NCBI GenBank assembly: GCA_016839815.1
Contig: JAEOTM010000041.1
Location: 1-64,000, forward strand
Direction: 5' to 3'
DNA from: Candidatus Hodarchaeota archaeon
GTDB lineage: Archaea; Asgardarchaeota; Heimdallarchaeia; Hodarchaeales; Hodarchaeaceae
Length of the DNA: 64,000 nt
Positions 27,247-35,533 of the stretch are shown piece by piece; the first letter of the stretch is position 1, and each line of letters starts with the position of its first letter. Both the position numbers and the translations under genes were made by a program. Below the pieces are notes generated by a model. It searched no databases. It was not told where the DNA came from and was given only the letters and a program-made list of their open reading frames with translations.

Positions 27247-27669
27247 CTACTTTTGTATATTCTCATAGAAAGGTACGAAAGGATAGATGTACACCCCAAT
27301 AATCCCTCCAAATCCTGAAAAACAGGCTAAAATCAATAGAAAGAGGACGTGTGCGATCACACCTAAGCCTGAAAATCCAAGAGCTGCTCCCATTAATAGC
27401 TCCACTGCTTCAATACCTGTAAAGAGGACAATATTCATATAAACAAGTAATGCAACAATCATCCCAAAAAAACCAATCACAAATCCTCGGCTGGCTTTTT
27501 CACTAACTATTAGTCCACCAATAACTGCAGGAAGAAAATACAATTGCCAAAATGGAAGAAACATTAGTTCAATCCATAATCCTAGCGCTGTTATTCCAAC
27601 ACCAATATAGTCTCGGTATGGGAGTAATTGAACGATATTTGTTCTTATTGTATCTCTAGTATTACTCAT
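27247..27669 (-). CDS. Small four-helix membrane protein, unknown function
   Basis: A 140-residue protein. The N-terminus RDTIRTNIVQLLPYRD is soluble, followed by about four hydrophobic helices (near 22-50, 60-82, 85-102 and 106-128). No motif is recognised. AGGAGGAT at 27675-27682, five bases before the ATG and overlapping the end of the acylase gene, is a very strong ribosome site. The start lies three bases after the acylase stop, so it is translationally linked to the Ntn hydrolase upstream and probably co-expressed with it. Confidence 0.72.
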   Translation of the reverse strand: MSNTRDTIRTNIVQLLPYRDYIGVGITALGLWIELMFLPFWQLYFLPAVIGGLIVSEKASRGFVIGFFGMIVALLVYMNIVLFTGIEAVELLMGAALGFSGLGVIAHVLFLLILACFSGFGGIIGVYIYPFVPFYENIQK

Positions 27670-27672
27670 TGT

Positions 27673-30375
27673 TCATCCTCCTGGCCTAAATGTCAATGTA
27701 CTTTCTATATAGAACGAATCAGAGGAACTCTCTTTAGCTGCTGTTTCAAATTCAGTAGCAGACATATAGAAATATGCTACATGATATCCAAATCGGTCAT
27801 CTGTTCGAACAATATAGAGAGTCTCAAGTTGATCTTTGTAGTGTTTTGAAAGTGGATTTCCGTTCTGACCTGATGGAATTGCTGTCCAAGCATGAGGTAA
27901 ATTACTTTTTGCAGGATCTAAATCGTAAACAGCTCTTTCAGAAGCCCCATGATGTACTGTTCGTCCGCTAGCAGCTGCGAGTGTGTAACTATTTCCATAG
28001 AAAGGATAAGGGCCTGCATTAAAAGGTCCTAGTTCAGTTAAATGTAGTGGGAAGAGAGTATGATACTCACCATATAGCCACTCATCCATATCTGTCGTAT
28101 CAAGTCCATAACGAGTAGATAAGAAATTTACTGCATCAACAAGTGATTGGTATGCAATATCATCTATTGTCTCAACTTGAGGTGTTGAAATATCATCAAA
28201 CCATTTAACAGACTGATTGTAAAGAGTCATGTTCTCTAAAGTATGATCTTGTGGAAATGTTGTGTTTACTTTTTCATTTGTCCCAGCAAACTCGTCAGCA
28301 AATGTATTATAACGGAAAAATTGTAACCACTCTGTATAAATCGTAGGTGCAACTATATCTTTGTGCATTTCCCCCAAACGATATTCAGATCCACCCCAGT
28401 TATTCATATATTCCAGAGCTGCTTGTAAAGTTGTATTTCCCGTATCAATATTACTCCACACAGGTTGAAAAGCTTCCACGCTAGTATCCACAATATCAGA
28501 CTGAAATCTTTGCATATCTTCTACTGATATTTTCTCGTCTGCATCAATTTTTTCTTGAATCAACCGAGTGATACTTCGACTCCGATATCCTGGAGCAAAA
28601 AAGCTCCCCATGAAGTACGGATAATCAGGACCAGTGGTTTTTTGATTAGTAGAAGTTAAAAACTGTTGAGCTGGATCTTCACAGACAGCCATCTCTTCAT
28701 ATGGAATATACCTTAGCCAATCATTACTAGGATCGGAACCATTAACTGGTTGTCTACCCCAATTACCTTTGGGACGAATAGGGTAATGAGCCACGGGACG
28801 AATCGCAATATGATTGTCTGATGTTGCTACGACAAGGTTCTGACCAGGAATACTCCAATCGCGCTGTACATTGGCAAAATCTGTCAATGTCTTTGCAGTC
28901 CTAAATCCAAAAACAGCTTTGAATAGATAATCAGGGTCTCCATACATCAGATCATCATGGCCAGTCCATCGCATTGCGATGGGGGTTAGATTTAATGCAT
29001 CAACATGGGAACTAATTTCAGGTGATATTACAGGTCCATGACCGGTAAAGCGAATGGTGAGCTCATAACCTGTTGCTCCTCTTACAGGAATAACTTCTGT
29101 AACAACCTTGAAATCATCCCAGGTAGTTCCATTCAAGTATTTTGTGCCATCTATTGAAGTATTATAATAATAATAGTCTACTACATCCGCGCCTACATTT
29201 GTAAAACCCCAACTTGCGTGTTTACTATGGCCAGCAACAACTCCAGGTGCTCCTACAAAAGAAAATCCATACACATTTGTCCCTGATTCCTCAGATGCAT
29301 GTTGAATTTCATACCAGACACCAGGCATAACAAGTTGGAGATGCATATCATTAGCTAAGATAGGATATCCAGTCGAGGAGATACTACCGTTTATTACCCA
29401 ATTATTGCTTCCTAGTATCGTATCAAAGATACTGAGGTAATCTTTTACCGTATATCCATCATTGATGACTACTTGATCAGCTCGTCCTCGTTGGTCCATA
29501 ATCTCCAGCATACTATTAATCACGCCAGGGGGTAAAAGAGATTCAACTTCAGATATTTCTGATCTGATTGGTCCACTAGTGGCATTGGGTGGTGTTGGAG
29601 GTGAAGGATACGAACCATAATTCGGTAAAACAGGAATAACGCCTACTGTGTTATTAATTGGGAAAAGCTCTAGCATATCTGACTCAGAAAAATGTGTACT
29701 TAAAAGTGCAACAGTAAAATCACGAAATCCATCATGAGCTAAGCCCATTGCCATATATTTCCCATATCCGATTGTATAATGAGGTAACCATTGACTGGGT
29801 TTAATGTTAAGCAATCTAAACTCTATAGGAATTTTATGTGGAGATAAATGGTCAATATAGTAATTTATTCCCTCTGCATACTTCTCTAGTGAAGTTACTA
29901 GTTCACTATTGGGATCTTCGGTAAGCATTAAATTCCACGTGGTATTTGCTGCTCTTTCCAGACATAAGTTTCTCGATTGGATATCTGCATCAAGAGCTGA
30001 TTCACCAATTATCTCAGCTAAGCGTCCAGTGTATAAACGCCGCACCATCTCTAGTTGAAACAAACGATCTCTTGCATGAACATAACCGATTGCGAAAAAC
30101 ATATCAGAATCTGTCTGTGCAAAAATATGAGGGATTCCATACTCATCATAGTAACATATGACTTCTTCATCTACGTTTGGAATCGTTAATGTTTTACTCC
30201 CATGTTCCGCATATGTAGAAACATCCCAGATTCCTCCATTTGGATTAATTAATGTTCCCAATGGTGGAATTAATCCTAATGGCGTCGAAAATACAATAAT
30301 AATTAGTATAACAGGTATCAATGATAATCCAAGTTTCATGACCGGACTACGTTCAGTTTCAGCGAAAATATCCAT
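27673..30375 (-). CDS. Penicillin-acylase-type Ntn hydrolase, membrane-anchored
   Basis: A 900-residue member of peptidase family S45 (penicillin G acylase, acyl-homoserine-lactone acylase). These are made as a precursor, cleave themselves before the catalytic Ser and hydrolyse amide bonds. A hydrophobic N-terminal helix (about 13-35) would export or anchor it. The alpha-chain signature is YDEYGIPHIFAQT with AIGYVHARDRLFQLEM. The self-cleavage site and nucleophile are GSNNWV, Ser323. FVGAPGVVAGH, GFTNVGADV and a C-terminal VHHGASERAVYDL also match the family. The start is moved to ATG 30375 because GAGGT sits eight bases upstream of it; TTG 30399 has no such site. Substrate unknown; N-acyl compounds or peptides from outside are likely. 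Confidence 0.88.
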   Translation of the reverse strand: MDIFAETERSPVMKLGLSLIPVILIIIVFSTPLGLIPPLGTLINPNGGIWDVSTYAEHGSKTLTIPNVDEEVICYYDEYGIPHIFAQTDSDMFFAIGYVHARDRLFQLEMVRRLYTGRLAEIIGESALDADIQSRNLCLERAANTTWNLMLTEDPNSELVTSLEKYAEGINYYIDHLSPHKIPIEFRLLNIKPSQWLPHYTIGYGKYMAMGLAHDGFRDFTVALLSTHFSESDMLELFPINNTVGVIPVLPNYGSYPSPPTPPNATSGPIRSEISEVESLLPPGVINSMLEIMDQRGRADQVVINDGYTVKDYLSIFDTILGSNNWVINGSISSTGYPILANDMHLQLVMPGVWYEIQHASEESGTNVYGFSFVGAPGVVAGHSKHASWGFTNVGADVVDYYYYNTSIDGTKYLNGTTWDDFKVVTEVIPVRGATGYELTIRFTGHGPVISPEISSHVDALNLTPIAMRWTGHDDLMYGDPDYLFKAVFGFRTAKTLTDFANVQRDWSIPGQNLVVATSDNHIAIRPVAHYPIRPKGNWGRQPVNGSDPSNDWLRYIPYEEMAVCEDPAQQFLTSTNQKTTGPDYPYFMGSFFAPGYRSRSITRLIQEKIDADEKISVEDMQRFQSDIVDTSVEAFQPVWSNIDTGNTTLQAALEYMNNWGGSEYRLGEMHKDIVAPTIYTEWLQFFRYNTFADEFAGTNEKVNTTFPQDHTLENMTLYNQSVKWFDDISTPQVETIDDIAYQSLVDAVNFLSTRYGLDTTDMDEWLYGEYHTLFPLHLTELGPFNAGPYPFYGNSYTLAAASGRTVHHGASERAVYDLDPAKSNLPHAWTAIPSGQNGNPLSKHYKDQLETLYIVRTDDRFGYHVAYFYMSATEFETAAKESSSDSFYIESTLTFRPGG
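27675..27682 (-). promoter_or_regulatory. Strong Shine-Dalgarno site inside the acylase 3' end
   Basis: AGGAGGAT on the minus strand, five bases before ATG 27669. It lies within the last codons of the upstream acylase gene and indicates coupled but efficient translation of the small membrane protein. Confidence 0.6.
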
Positions 30376-30383
30376 TTTAGTGA

Positions 30384-30388
30384 ACCTC
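30384..30388 (-). promoter_or_regulatory. Shine-Dalgarno site deciding the acylase start
   Basis: GAGGT on the minus strand with an eight-base spacer to ATG 30375. Confidence 0.5.
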
Positions 30389-30430
30389 ACAACTAACAAT
30401 AATCAGATTTGTCTGTTCGGTTGAAATATA

Positions 30431-30440
30431 ATTATAAAAG
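30431..30440 (-). promoter_or_regulatory. Possible TATA box of the acylase operon
   Basis: CTTTTATAAT on the minus strand, 56-65 bases before ATG 30375, in a purely AT context. Initiation about 25 bases downstream would include the Shine-Dalgarno site in the leader. Confidence 0.38.
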
Positions 30441-30530
30441 TTTTGATTGGAAAACACAACCGATTCCTTTGTTGCTGTACAAACAAATAGAGAGGAAAGA
30501 ACACAACCTAAAATACTTGTCTTCCAGAGG

Positions 30531-30539
30531 AAAAAAAAA
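30531..30539 (-). terminator. Poly-T terminator after the LURP-one-like gene
   Basis: Nine T on the minus strand, 24 bases after the stop of the leftward gene at 30564. It separates that gene from the acylase operon. Confidence 0.45.
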
Positions 30540-30563
30540 GAGGGAAGTAATTTAAGTTCTCTT

Positions 30564-31187
30564 TTATCGACTTTCTGCTGTATCTAGGACAATACCCAAG
30601 CCTAAAGCAACACGAGGATCAAGTTTACCTTCTGAATCGGCTTGGAAATCAAGAATATAATTATCTCCAATTGTAAATTTGCGATCAAAGAAACCTATCT
30701 TTTTTCCCGTTTGCTTATCAATGAAATCCCACTGCAATCGAATGAATTGAATGAAAAAATCAAAAGCATTTAACACAGGTAACCACCGAAGATTCCGAAC
30801 TAGTGAGATGAGTAATGACCGAGCTTGTACCGTCACTAATTCCTCTGAAGTTTGTGGATCTCGTATAGTCCATTTTTCTCTAAGGAGACTCCGTAAAAAG
30901 TGTCGTTTGAGTACTCCTACTACTTTATTTGAATTAGGATCAACTACTGAAAACTTTCCAAAAGCATCAAACATAGCTTCATCTTGGATGGTTAAAGCTT
31001 GTTTGCCTTCAGTGGTATCTTCAGATTCCCATACGTCGATATTTGTCTTCAGACCAAATCGTTTCCTTTTTGCCCAAAGCATATTCTGATTAGTATCAGG
31101 ATCTCTAATGTGATAAGCTTCTTGCAGGGATAACTGTCGTCTATGCCGTTGCGCGATTCCAAATTTTCTTCGATTCCAAATACTCAT
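30564..31187 (-). CDS. LURP-one-related / phospholipid-scramblase-like beta-barrel protein
   Basis: A 207-residue protein with the repeating strand pattern of the Tubby C-terminal/LURP-one/scramblase fold. Short beta segments contain 'xxDPxxNxxVG' turns (AYHIRDPDTNQ, SVVDPNSNKVVG, TIRDPQTSEELV, DFIDKQTGKKIGFFDRK). The fold's closing helix follows, FQADSEGKLDPRVALGLGIVLD, whose DPRxALG pattern is typical of scramblase/LOR proteins. There is no other membrane segment. GGTGA about eight bases upstream supports the ATG. In eukaryotes the fold binds lipids or acts at membranes; the archaeal role is unknown. Family assignment is by pattern. Confidence 0.72.
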   Translation of the reverse strand: MSIWNRRKFGIAQRHRRQLSLQEAYHIRDPDTNQNMLWAKRKRFGLKTNIDVWESEDTTEGKQALTIQDEAMFDAFGKFSVVDPNSNKVVGVLKRHFLRSLLREKWTIRDPQTSEELVTVQARSLLISLVRNLRWLPVLNAFDFFIQFIRLQWDFIDKQTGKKIGFFDRKFTIGDNYILDFQADSEGKLDPRVALGLGIVLDTAESR

Positions 31188-31265
31188 GATTTATTTCACC
31201 AAGTATGATTATTTTTCCAGTTTCTAATATAAAAGAGTTTTTTAACAATAAATCTTTGAATAAGA

Positions 31266-31742
31266 ATGATTAACTTTATGTCTACTGGAAAAGCTCTCGA
31301 TGGGCTTGGATTGGTTTTCGCAGTCATCGAGTATAATAAAAGGCCAGAAGTTCTTTGGAGCGGTTCCACTTGGCATGCAGAAATTTCTTCTTGGGATCTC
31401 TTGATAAAAATACTTGCAGCAAAGAATAATCTCGAAGATATTGGTTGGAATTTTCTTCCTCTGATTTGGGAGAGTCGAGATACAAACCATGAAGTCGAAA
31501 TTTTTGCCTTGACAAAATTTTTTCTCATCCCAGGAATTGGAACGGCTTATCTTGTCGTATACCATCAGATGGCTGAAATTCTAACCCAATTTTTACTCTT
31601 AGAGGAAGAAAACATTGCCTATACGTTTGAGGGGCTTTTATCCCAGCATCTAACCAACCAACGACTCAATAATGAACAACTTAAACAGATCCGGATCACT
31701 TGTCAACATTACTATGAAATCTTATCGACAATACAAACGTAA
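31266..31742 (+). CDS. Hypothetical protein upstream of nucleoside phosphorylase
   Basis: A 158-residue protein, unrecognised. It begins GKALDGLGLVFAVIEYNKRPEVLW and continues with mixed alpha-beta sequence, acidic C-terminal half, one cysteine and no membrane helix. Two antisense frames (31196-31565) overlap it, but they lack protein-like composition. The gene ends five bases before the phosphorylase start on the same strand, so the two form one unit and a role in nucleoside metabolism or its control is possible. An in-frame ATG at 31278 is an alternative start. Neither has a clear ribosome site. Confidence 0.6.
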   Translation: MINFMSTGKALDGLGLVFAVIEYNKRPEVLWSGSTWHAEISSWDLLIKILAAKNNLEDIGWNFLPLIWESRDTNHEVEIFALTKFFLIPGIGTAYLVVYHQMAEILTQFLLLEEENIAYTFEGLLSQHLTNQRLNNEQLKQIRITCQHYYEILSTIQT

Positions 31743-31747
31743 CAATT

Positions 31748-32539
31748 ATGAATCTAATCTTACAACTTGTTTTTCCCTCGAAGGTTGGATTTAATTTGGA
31801 GAAACAATATCACATTAATGTTTCAAGTCAAGAAATTGAAGATAGTCAACATCTCCTTATCTGTGGAGATCCAGGAAGGGTACATCGCATCTCTTCTCTC
31901 TTAGATAATCCACGAGAAATTTCTTTTAATCGCGAATACCGCATTCACATAGGATATTTGAATAACACTCCGATCCTTGTTTCCTCATGTGGAATAGGGG
32001 CGCCTTCTACAGCCATTGGGATAGAAGAATTCGGGAAGCTTGGTGTAAAGACAATTATTCGGGTTGGGACATCAGGTATTCTATCCCGAAATGTTAAGCT
32101 TGGAGATCTTGTTTCCGCAACTGGTGCCATACGAGATGAAGGAACTACCCACGAGTACATTCTCCCTGCGTTTCCTGCTGTTGCACATCCTGATGTCATT
32201 TTTGCAATACGAGAGGCAGTAACTCACTTGAATCTTCAAGATCGATTCCACGAAGGAATTGTTCATTCAAAAGACGCTTTTTATTCTGAAACTCCTGAAT
32301 TAATCCCGGATTCGGCGAATGCGAAAAGTAAGTGGACTGCTTGGATTAATGCAAAGACATTGATTACCGAGATGGAATGCTCAACACTTTTCGTAATCAG
32401 TTCCATACGAGGTTGGCGTGCTGGTGGTATAATGGCAGCTATTGGAGATACTGAATCAGGTGAAGTCATTATCGATCATATGAAGGGGCAAAAAGAAGCG
32501 ATTGCGATAGCTGTCGAAGCTATCAAACGTTTATTATAA
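31748..32539 (+). CDS. Uridine/purine nucleoside phosphorylase (PNP/UDP family 1)
   Basis: Phosphorolysis of a nucleoside to base plus (deoxy)ribose 1-phosphate. Motifs of the trimeric/hexameric NP-I family: ICGDPGRVHRI (phosphate loop), FNREYRIHIG (Arg reaching the neighbour's site), SCGIGAPSTAIGIEEF, IIRVGTSGIL (phosphate-binding Arg and Ser) and EMECSTLFVIS (ribose-binding Glu-Met-Glu). A C-terminal IGDTES occupies the base-site Asp region. At 263 residues, and with EMECST and the YHINV-type N-terminus, it looks closer to uridine phosphorylase than to PNP. The first 15 residues may be an over-extended start. It converges with purB across 12 bases. Confidence 0.86.
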   Translation: MNLILQLVFPSKVGFNLEKQYHINVSSQEIEDSQHLLICGDPGRVHRISSLLDNPREISFNREYRIHIGYLNNTPILVSSCGIGAPSTAIGIEEFGKLGVKTIIRVGTSGILSRNVKLGDLVSATGAIRDEGTTHEYILPAFPAVAHPDVIFAIREAVTHLNLQDRFHEGIVHSKDAFYSETPELIPDSANAKSKWTAWINAKTLITEMECSTLFVISSIRGWRAGGIMAAIGDTESGEVIIDHMKGQKEAIAIAVEAIKRLL

Positions 32540-32551
32540 ATACAATTATTT

Positions 32552-33784
32552 TTATTCCGAAGATCGCAATTTCTCAATAGTTTTAGTTACTATCTGCTCA
32601 GAGAGTCCAATGTAACTCTCGGGACTGATTTTTTTCTCTGAAATGAAATCTTTGGCTCGAGAATAAGCCGCTTGACGTCCTAATCCCTGTTCAGTAACAA
32701 GTTCTACCATTTTCTTTTCCATAAATATCGCAGGGTCGATCTGTACATTCCTTCGAATATTCTCGGGGTAGAAAGTTAGACCAACAAAGATCCTAGTCAT
32801 CCTCTTAATCATAAAATGGGTTAGAATTACTGTTTCAGGAATTATAATTCGTTCATTAGCACTATTTGTGAGATCTCGTTCGTGTTCTAAAGAAATATTT
32901 TCCAATGCAGGAAGAATATTTGTGCGCACACGTTTGGCTAGGGAACATAAATTTTCGCTAAGAACGGGATTCCTCTTGTGAGGCATTGTCGAGGAACCTG
33001 TCTGAAGTTCTGCAAAAGGTTCTGCAATTTCTTGAATTTCAGATCTCTGTAAATTCCGTATTTCTCTTGCCATTTTCTCAATTATCGAGACAACTGCAAT
33101 TAGGTGAAAGAGATACTTCGCAATATTCACTCGACTTACAACTTGGTTTGATATTAATGGAGCAGAAAGGCCTAATATTTCCATAACTCGCTTCTGTAGT
33201 TCCATACCTTTCTCCCCAAAACTAGCAAAAGTTCCTACAGCTCCGCTCATTTTTCCATAAAAATTCATTTTATTAAGTTCGGCTAAGCATTCGGTGAGCT
33301 CATAAGCCCACAAGGCAAATTTCATTCCAAAAGTCATTGGTATAGCATGTTGGCCGTGTGTTCTTCCAATGCAAACAAGACGTTTCGTTTCCTCAGCTTT
33401 ACTCAATAGAAGATTCTTTAATATCCATAAATCGGCAATGATTACTTGATTTGCCTCACGGAGCTGCAATGCCAAGGCACTATCAACAATATCTGAACTT
33501 GTTGCTCCAATATGAGCTTTATCACAACCAGAAACCCGTGTAAGTGCCTCTACTAAAGCCATGATATCGTGACGAGTTTCTTTCTCAATTTCCTTAACCA
33601 AACCGACAGTTACCTTATTTTTTGCTCTGAATAATAGATTATAATCATTTTGAGTAATAATTCCGTTCTCAAGATGAGTCTGTGCTAATGCAAATTCTAC
33701 CTGTAACATTTTACTAAGTCTAGAGTGTTCTTCAAAAATATCTGCAATCTCAGTTCTGTATCTTTCCTCTATCGGGTGAATCAT
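32552..33784 (-). CDS. purB: Adenylosuccinate lyase
   Basis: Fumarase/aspartase-superfamily lyase. It cleaves adenylosuccinate to AMP plus fumarate, and SAICAR to AICAR in de novo synthesis. Seen: IGATSSDIVDSALALQ, GRTHGQHAIPMTFG (catalytic His) and the superfamily signature SSTMPHKRNPVLSE. The length of 410 residues is normal. The start is ATG 33784, one base after the purA stop and six bases after AGAGG. The TTG at 33802 has no such support. It is the last gene of the phosphoribosyltransferase-purA-purB operon. Confidence 0.93.
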   Translation of the reverse strand: MIHPIEERYRTEIADIFEEHSRLSKMLQVEFALAQTHLENGIITQNDYNLLFRAKNKVTVGLVKEIEKETRHDIMALVEALTRVSGCDKAHIGATSSDIVDSALALQLREANQVIIADLWILKNLLLSKAEETKRLVCIGRTHGQHAIPMTFGMKFALWAYELTECLAELNKMNFYGKMSGAVGTFASFGEKGMELQKRVMEILGLSAPLISNQVVSRVNIAKYLFHLIAVVSIIEKMAREIRNLQRSEIQEIAEPFAELQTGSSTMPHKRNPVLSENLCSLAKRVRTNILPALENISLEHERDLTNSANERIIIPETVILTHFMIKRMTRIFVGLTFYPENIRRNVQIDPAIFMEKKMVELVTEQGLGRQAAYSRAKDFISEKKISPESYIGLSEQIVTKTIEKLRSSE

Positions 33785-33785
33785 C

Positions 33786-34793
33786 TTATCCCTCTCTATC
33801 AATAATTTCTATATCTGCAGGACCTGTACCAATAAAAGTAAACCTCATATCTATCTCTTTTTCACGATCAGATATCCATAATTTTGCTTCCTCAGATAAG
33901 TCATCAAAGCTAGTTTTTCCTTGATCAGTAGGAAACAAAATATCTAGTTTAGTTAAAGCTATTTTTGTTGCAGAATTCAGCTGAATACTCCTTTTAGCTA
34001 ATTCTGCATTAAATGGGGCAGCTCTTCGAAGACGTTTAGTAACTGTACCATATTCAGTCCAGCCTCTTTTAATTGTTTCCTCTTCAGTTAGTTCCCCTGG
34101 TAATAATCCTTCACCAACCCTTGTTACATATGCTTTCAGTACAAGTGTTACATCGGTTACGACTGTTGGCCCTATACCTACATCTGCGCATATAGATGAA
34201 GCAGTTACATCTTTTGTAGTAACAAATGGATATGTTCCATGGAATAATGATAAGTATGTAGCCTGAGTACCTTCTAGTAGAATTGATTCTTTATTAGCAA
34301 GACCTCTGTGTATCTCTCCTGGTACATCTGTTAAAAATGGCTTAAGTTTTGGGATTTCCTTCGCTAACTTTAATTTTCTCCGAACTCTCTCTTCATTTGC
34401 AGGACCCGATCCCGAACCAGTTGTTCCTACTTTTTTGACTAGATGTGGATCAGTTGTATCGATCTTTCGATGAGACTCTTCAATGATTCCACACTGGTGA
34501 TCTACAAAGGTTTTCCCTTTCATCTCTGTCTTCTCAACTTCGTCAAGAAAAACATCCGGGTTAACCAGGACTCCTGGGCCAATCAGTAATTTTTGTACAT
34601 TTTTACCCCCTATACCAGAGGGGATCATGCGAAGTTTATATTCAACCCCATCAACCACAATAGTATGTCCTGCATTTGGTCCCACACCCCCTCTAGCTAC
34701 TATAGTGGCTTGACGTTTATTCACAAGGTGACTAATAATTTTCCCCTTACCTTCATCCCCCCAAAATCCTCCAACGACTATATCGACACTCAT
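33786..34793 (-). CDS. purA: Adenylosuccinate synthetase (short archaeal form)
   Basis: GTP-dependent joining of IMP and aspartate to adenylosuccinate. The P-loop-like GGFWGDEGKGKI (about 7-18) with catalytic Asp is at the N-terminus. GGVGPNAGHTIV follows, with the catalytic His. GTTGSGSGPANEERVRRK, LEGTQATYLSLFHGTYPFVTT and TRVGEG are family segments. At 335 residues it is the short archaeal form, about 90 residues less than the bacterial enzyme. The ATG overlaps the phosphoribosyltransferase stop by ATGA (34790-34793), and purB follows after one base. This is a tightly coupled IMP-to-AMP unit. Confidence 0.94.
   Translation of the reverse strand: MSVDIVVGGFWGDEGKGKIISHLVNKRQATIVARGGVGPNAGHTIVVDGVEYKLRMIPSGIGGKNVQKLLIGPGVLVNPDVFLDEVEKTEMKGKTFVDHQCGIIEESHRKIDTTDPHLVKKVGTTGSGSGPANEERVRRKLKLAKEIPKLKPFLTDVPGEIHRGLANKESILLEGTQATYLSLFHGTYPFVTTKDVTASSICADVGIGPTVVTDVTLVLKAYVTRVGEGLLPGELTEEETIKRGWTEYGTVTKRLRRAAPFNAELAKRSIQLNSATKIALTKLDILFPTDQGKTSFDDLSEEAKLWISDREKEIDMRFTFIGTGPADIEIIDREG
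33791..33797 (-). promoter_or_regulatory. Shine-Dalgarno site deciding the purB start
   Basis: AGAGAGG on the minus strand, six bases before ATG 33784 and inside the purA 3' end. It rules against the longer TTG start at 33802. Confidence 0.55.
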
Positions 34794-35398
34794 TTATTGA
34801 CCTTCTTAAGTTCTAAAAAATCCTTTACTGCTTGTTTATTTATTCCGACTTTATCAATAAAAAATTCCTCACACTCTTCGGTATTCATATTTTTATCATT
34901 TAACATGTCATTCATAAATTCAAAACGCTCGTGTGGGAAAACGATCCATGAAGAAGTTTCTTCTACATAGAAATTCGGTTTTAAAATGCTCCACGGTTTA
35001 AAATACAAAGTACCTACTTTCACTTCTAGGGGTTTTTTCATTCGCAAATATTGAAGAGCGAAATCAAGAGAGACACCACTATCTGCTACATCATCTATTA
35101 ATAAGATTCGCTTCCCATAAATATGTCCAGGAAGATCCTGATAAATAATGGGTTCTTTGTTTGTCTTATCAATCCCAGAATAGAATCCTATTTGCATTAT
35201 CGCAAGAGTAACCTTCTGTTTATCAGACAAGTATAGATCTGAAAGAATTCGAGCGGGAACCAGTCCCCCTCGTGATACTCCAGCCATAATATCTGGCTTG
35301 AAGCTACTTTTTTTGATCATCATATATAGCTGGAAGCTTAAATTCTGTATATGATCCCAGCTAGGTGCAGTATAAGTTATTTCCTTCTCTTTCTTCAA
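34790..35398 (-). CDS. Purine phosphoribosyltransferase (hypoxanthine/xanthine-guanine type)
   Basis: A 202-residue type I phosphoribosyltransferase. The PRPP loop is ILLIDDVADSGVSL and an upstream PPi loop reads GVSRGGLVPARIL. The first gene of an operon with purA and purB, it would make IMP from hypoxanthine (or XMP/GMP from xanthine/guanine), directly supplying PurA. The C-terminal 50 residues (ERFEFMNDMLNDKN onward) are an acidic extension, absent from short Gpt proteins. The TTG start is supported by GGAG eight bases upstream, and the following codons read KKEKEITYTAPSWDHIQN, as in other XGPRT-like proteins. Base specificity cannot be read from sequence alone. Confidence 0.87.
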   Translation of the reverse strand: MKKEKEITYTAPSWDHIQNLSFQLYMMIKKSSFKPDIMAGVSRGGLVPARILSDLYLSDKQKVTLAIMQIGFYSGIDKTNKEPIIYQDLPGHIYGKRILLIDDVADSGVSLDFALQYLRMKKPLEVKVGTLYFKPWSILKPNFYVEETSSWIVFPHERFEFMNDMLNDKNMNTEECEEFFIDKVGINKQAVKDFLELKKVNK

Positions 35399-35533
35399 TC
35401 AAAAATCTCCAGTACGCAACCTGTAGAAAGACAGAAGATGTTTTACTTTGTAATTTATCTCTTTTCGCATAGAACTGGTAGTACGAAGAGATTTCTTCAA
35501 GAAAACTAATCTTTAAAGGGGGTGGAATTTTCC

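Noticed and set aside
31196..31565. Two antisense frames opposite the 158-residue gene
   Set aside because: Their products have odd composition, they overlap one another in different frames, and the plus-strand gene is closely linked to the phosphorylase.
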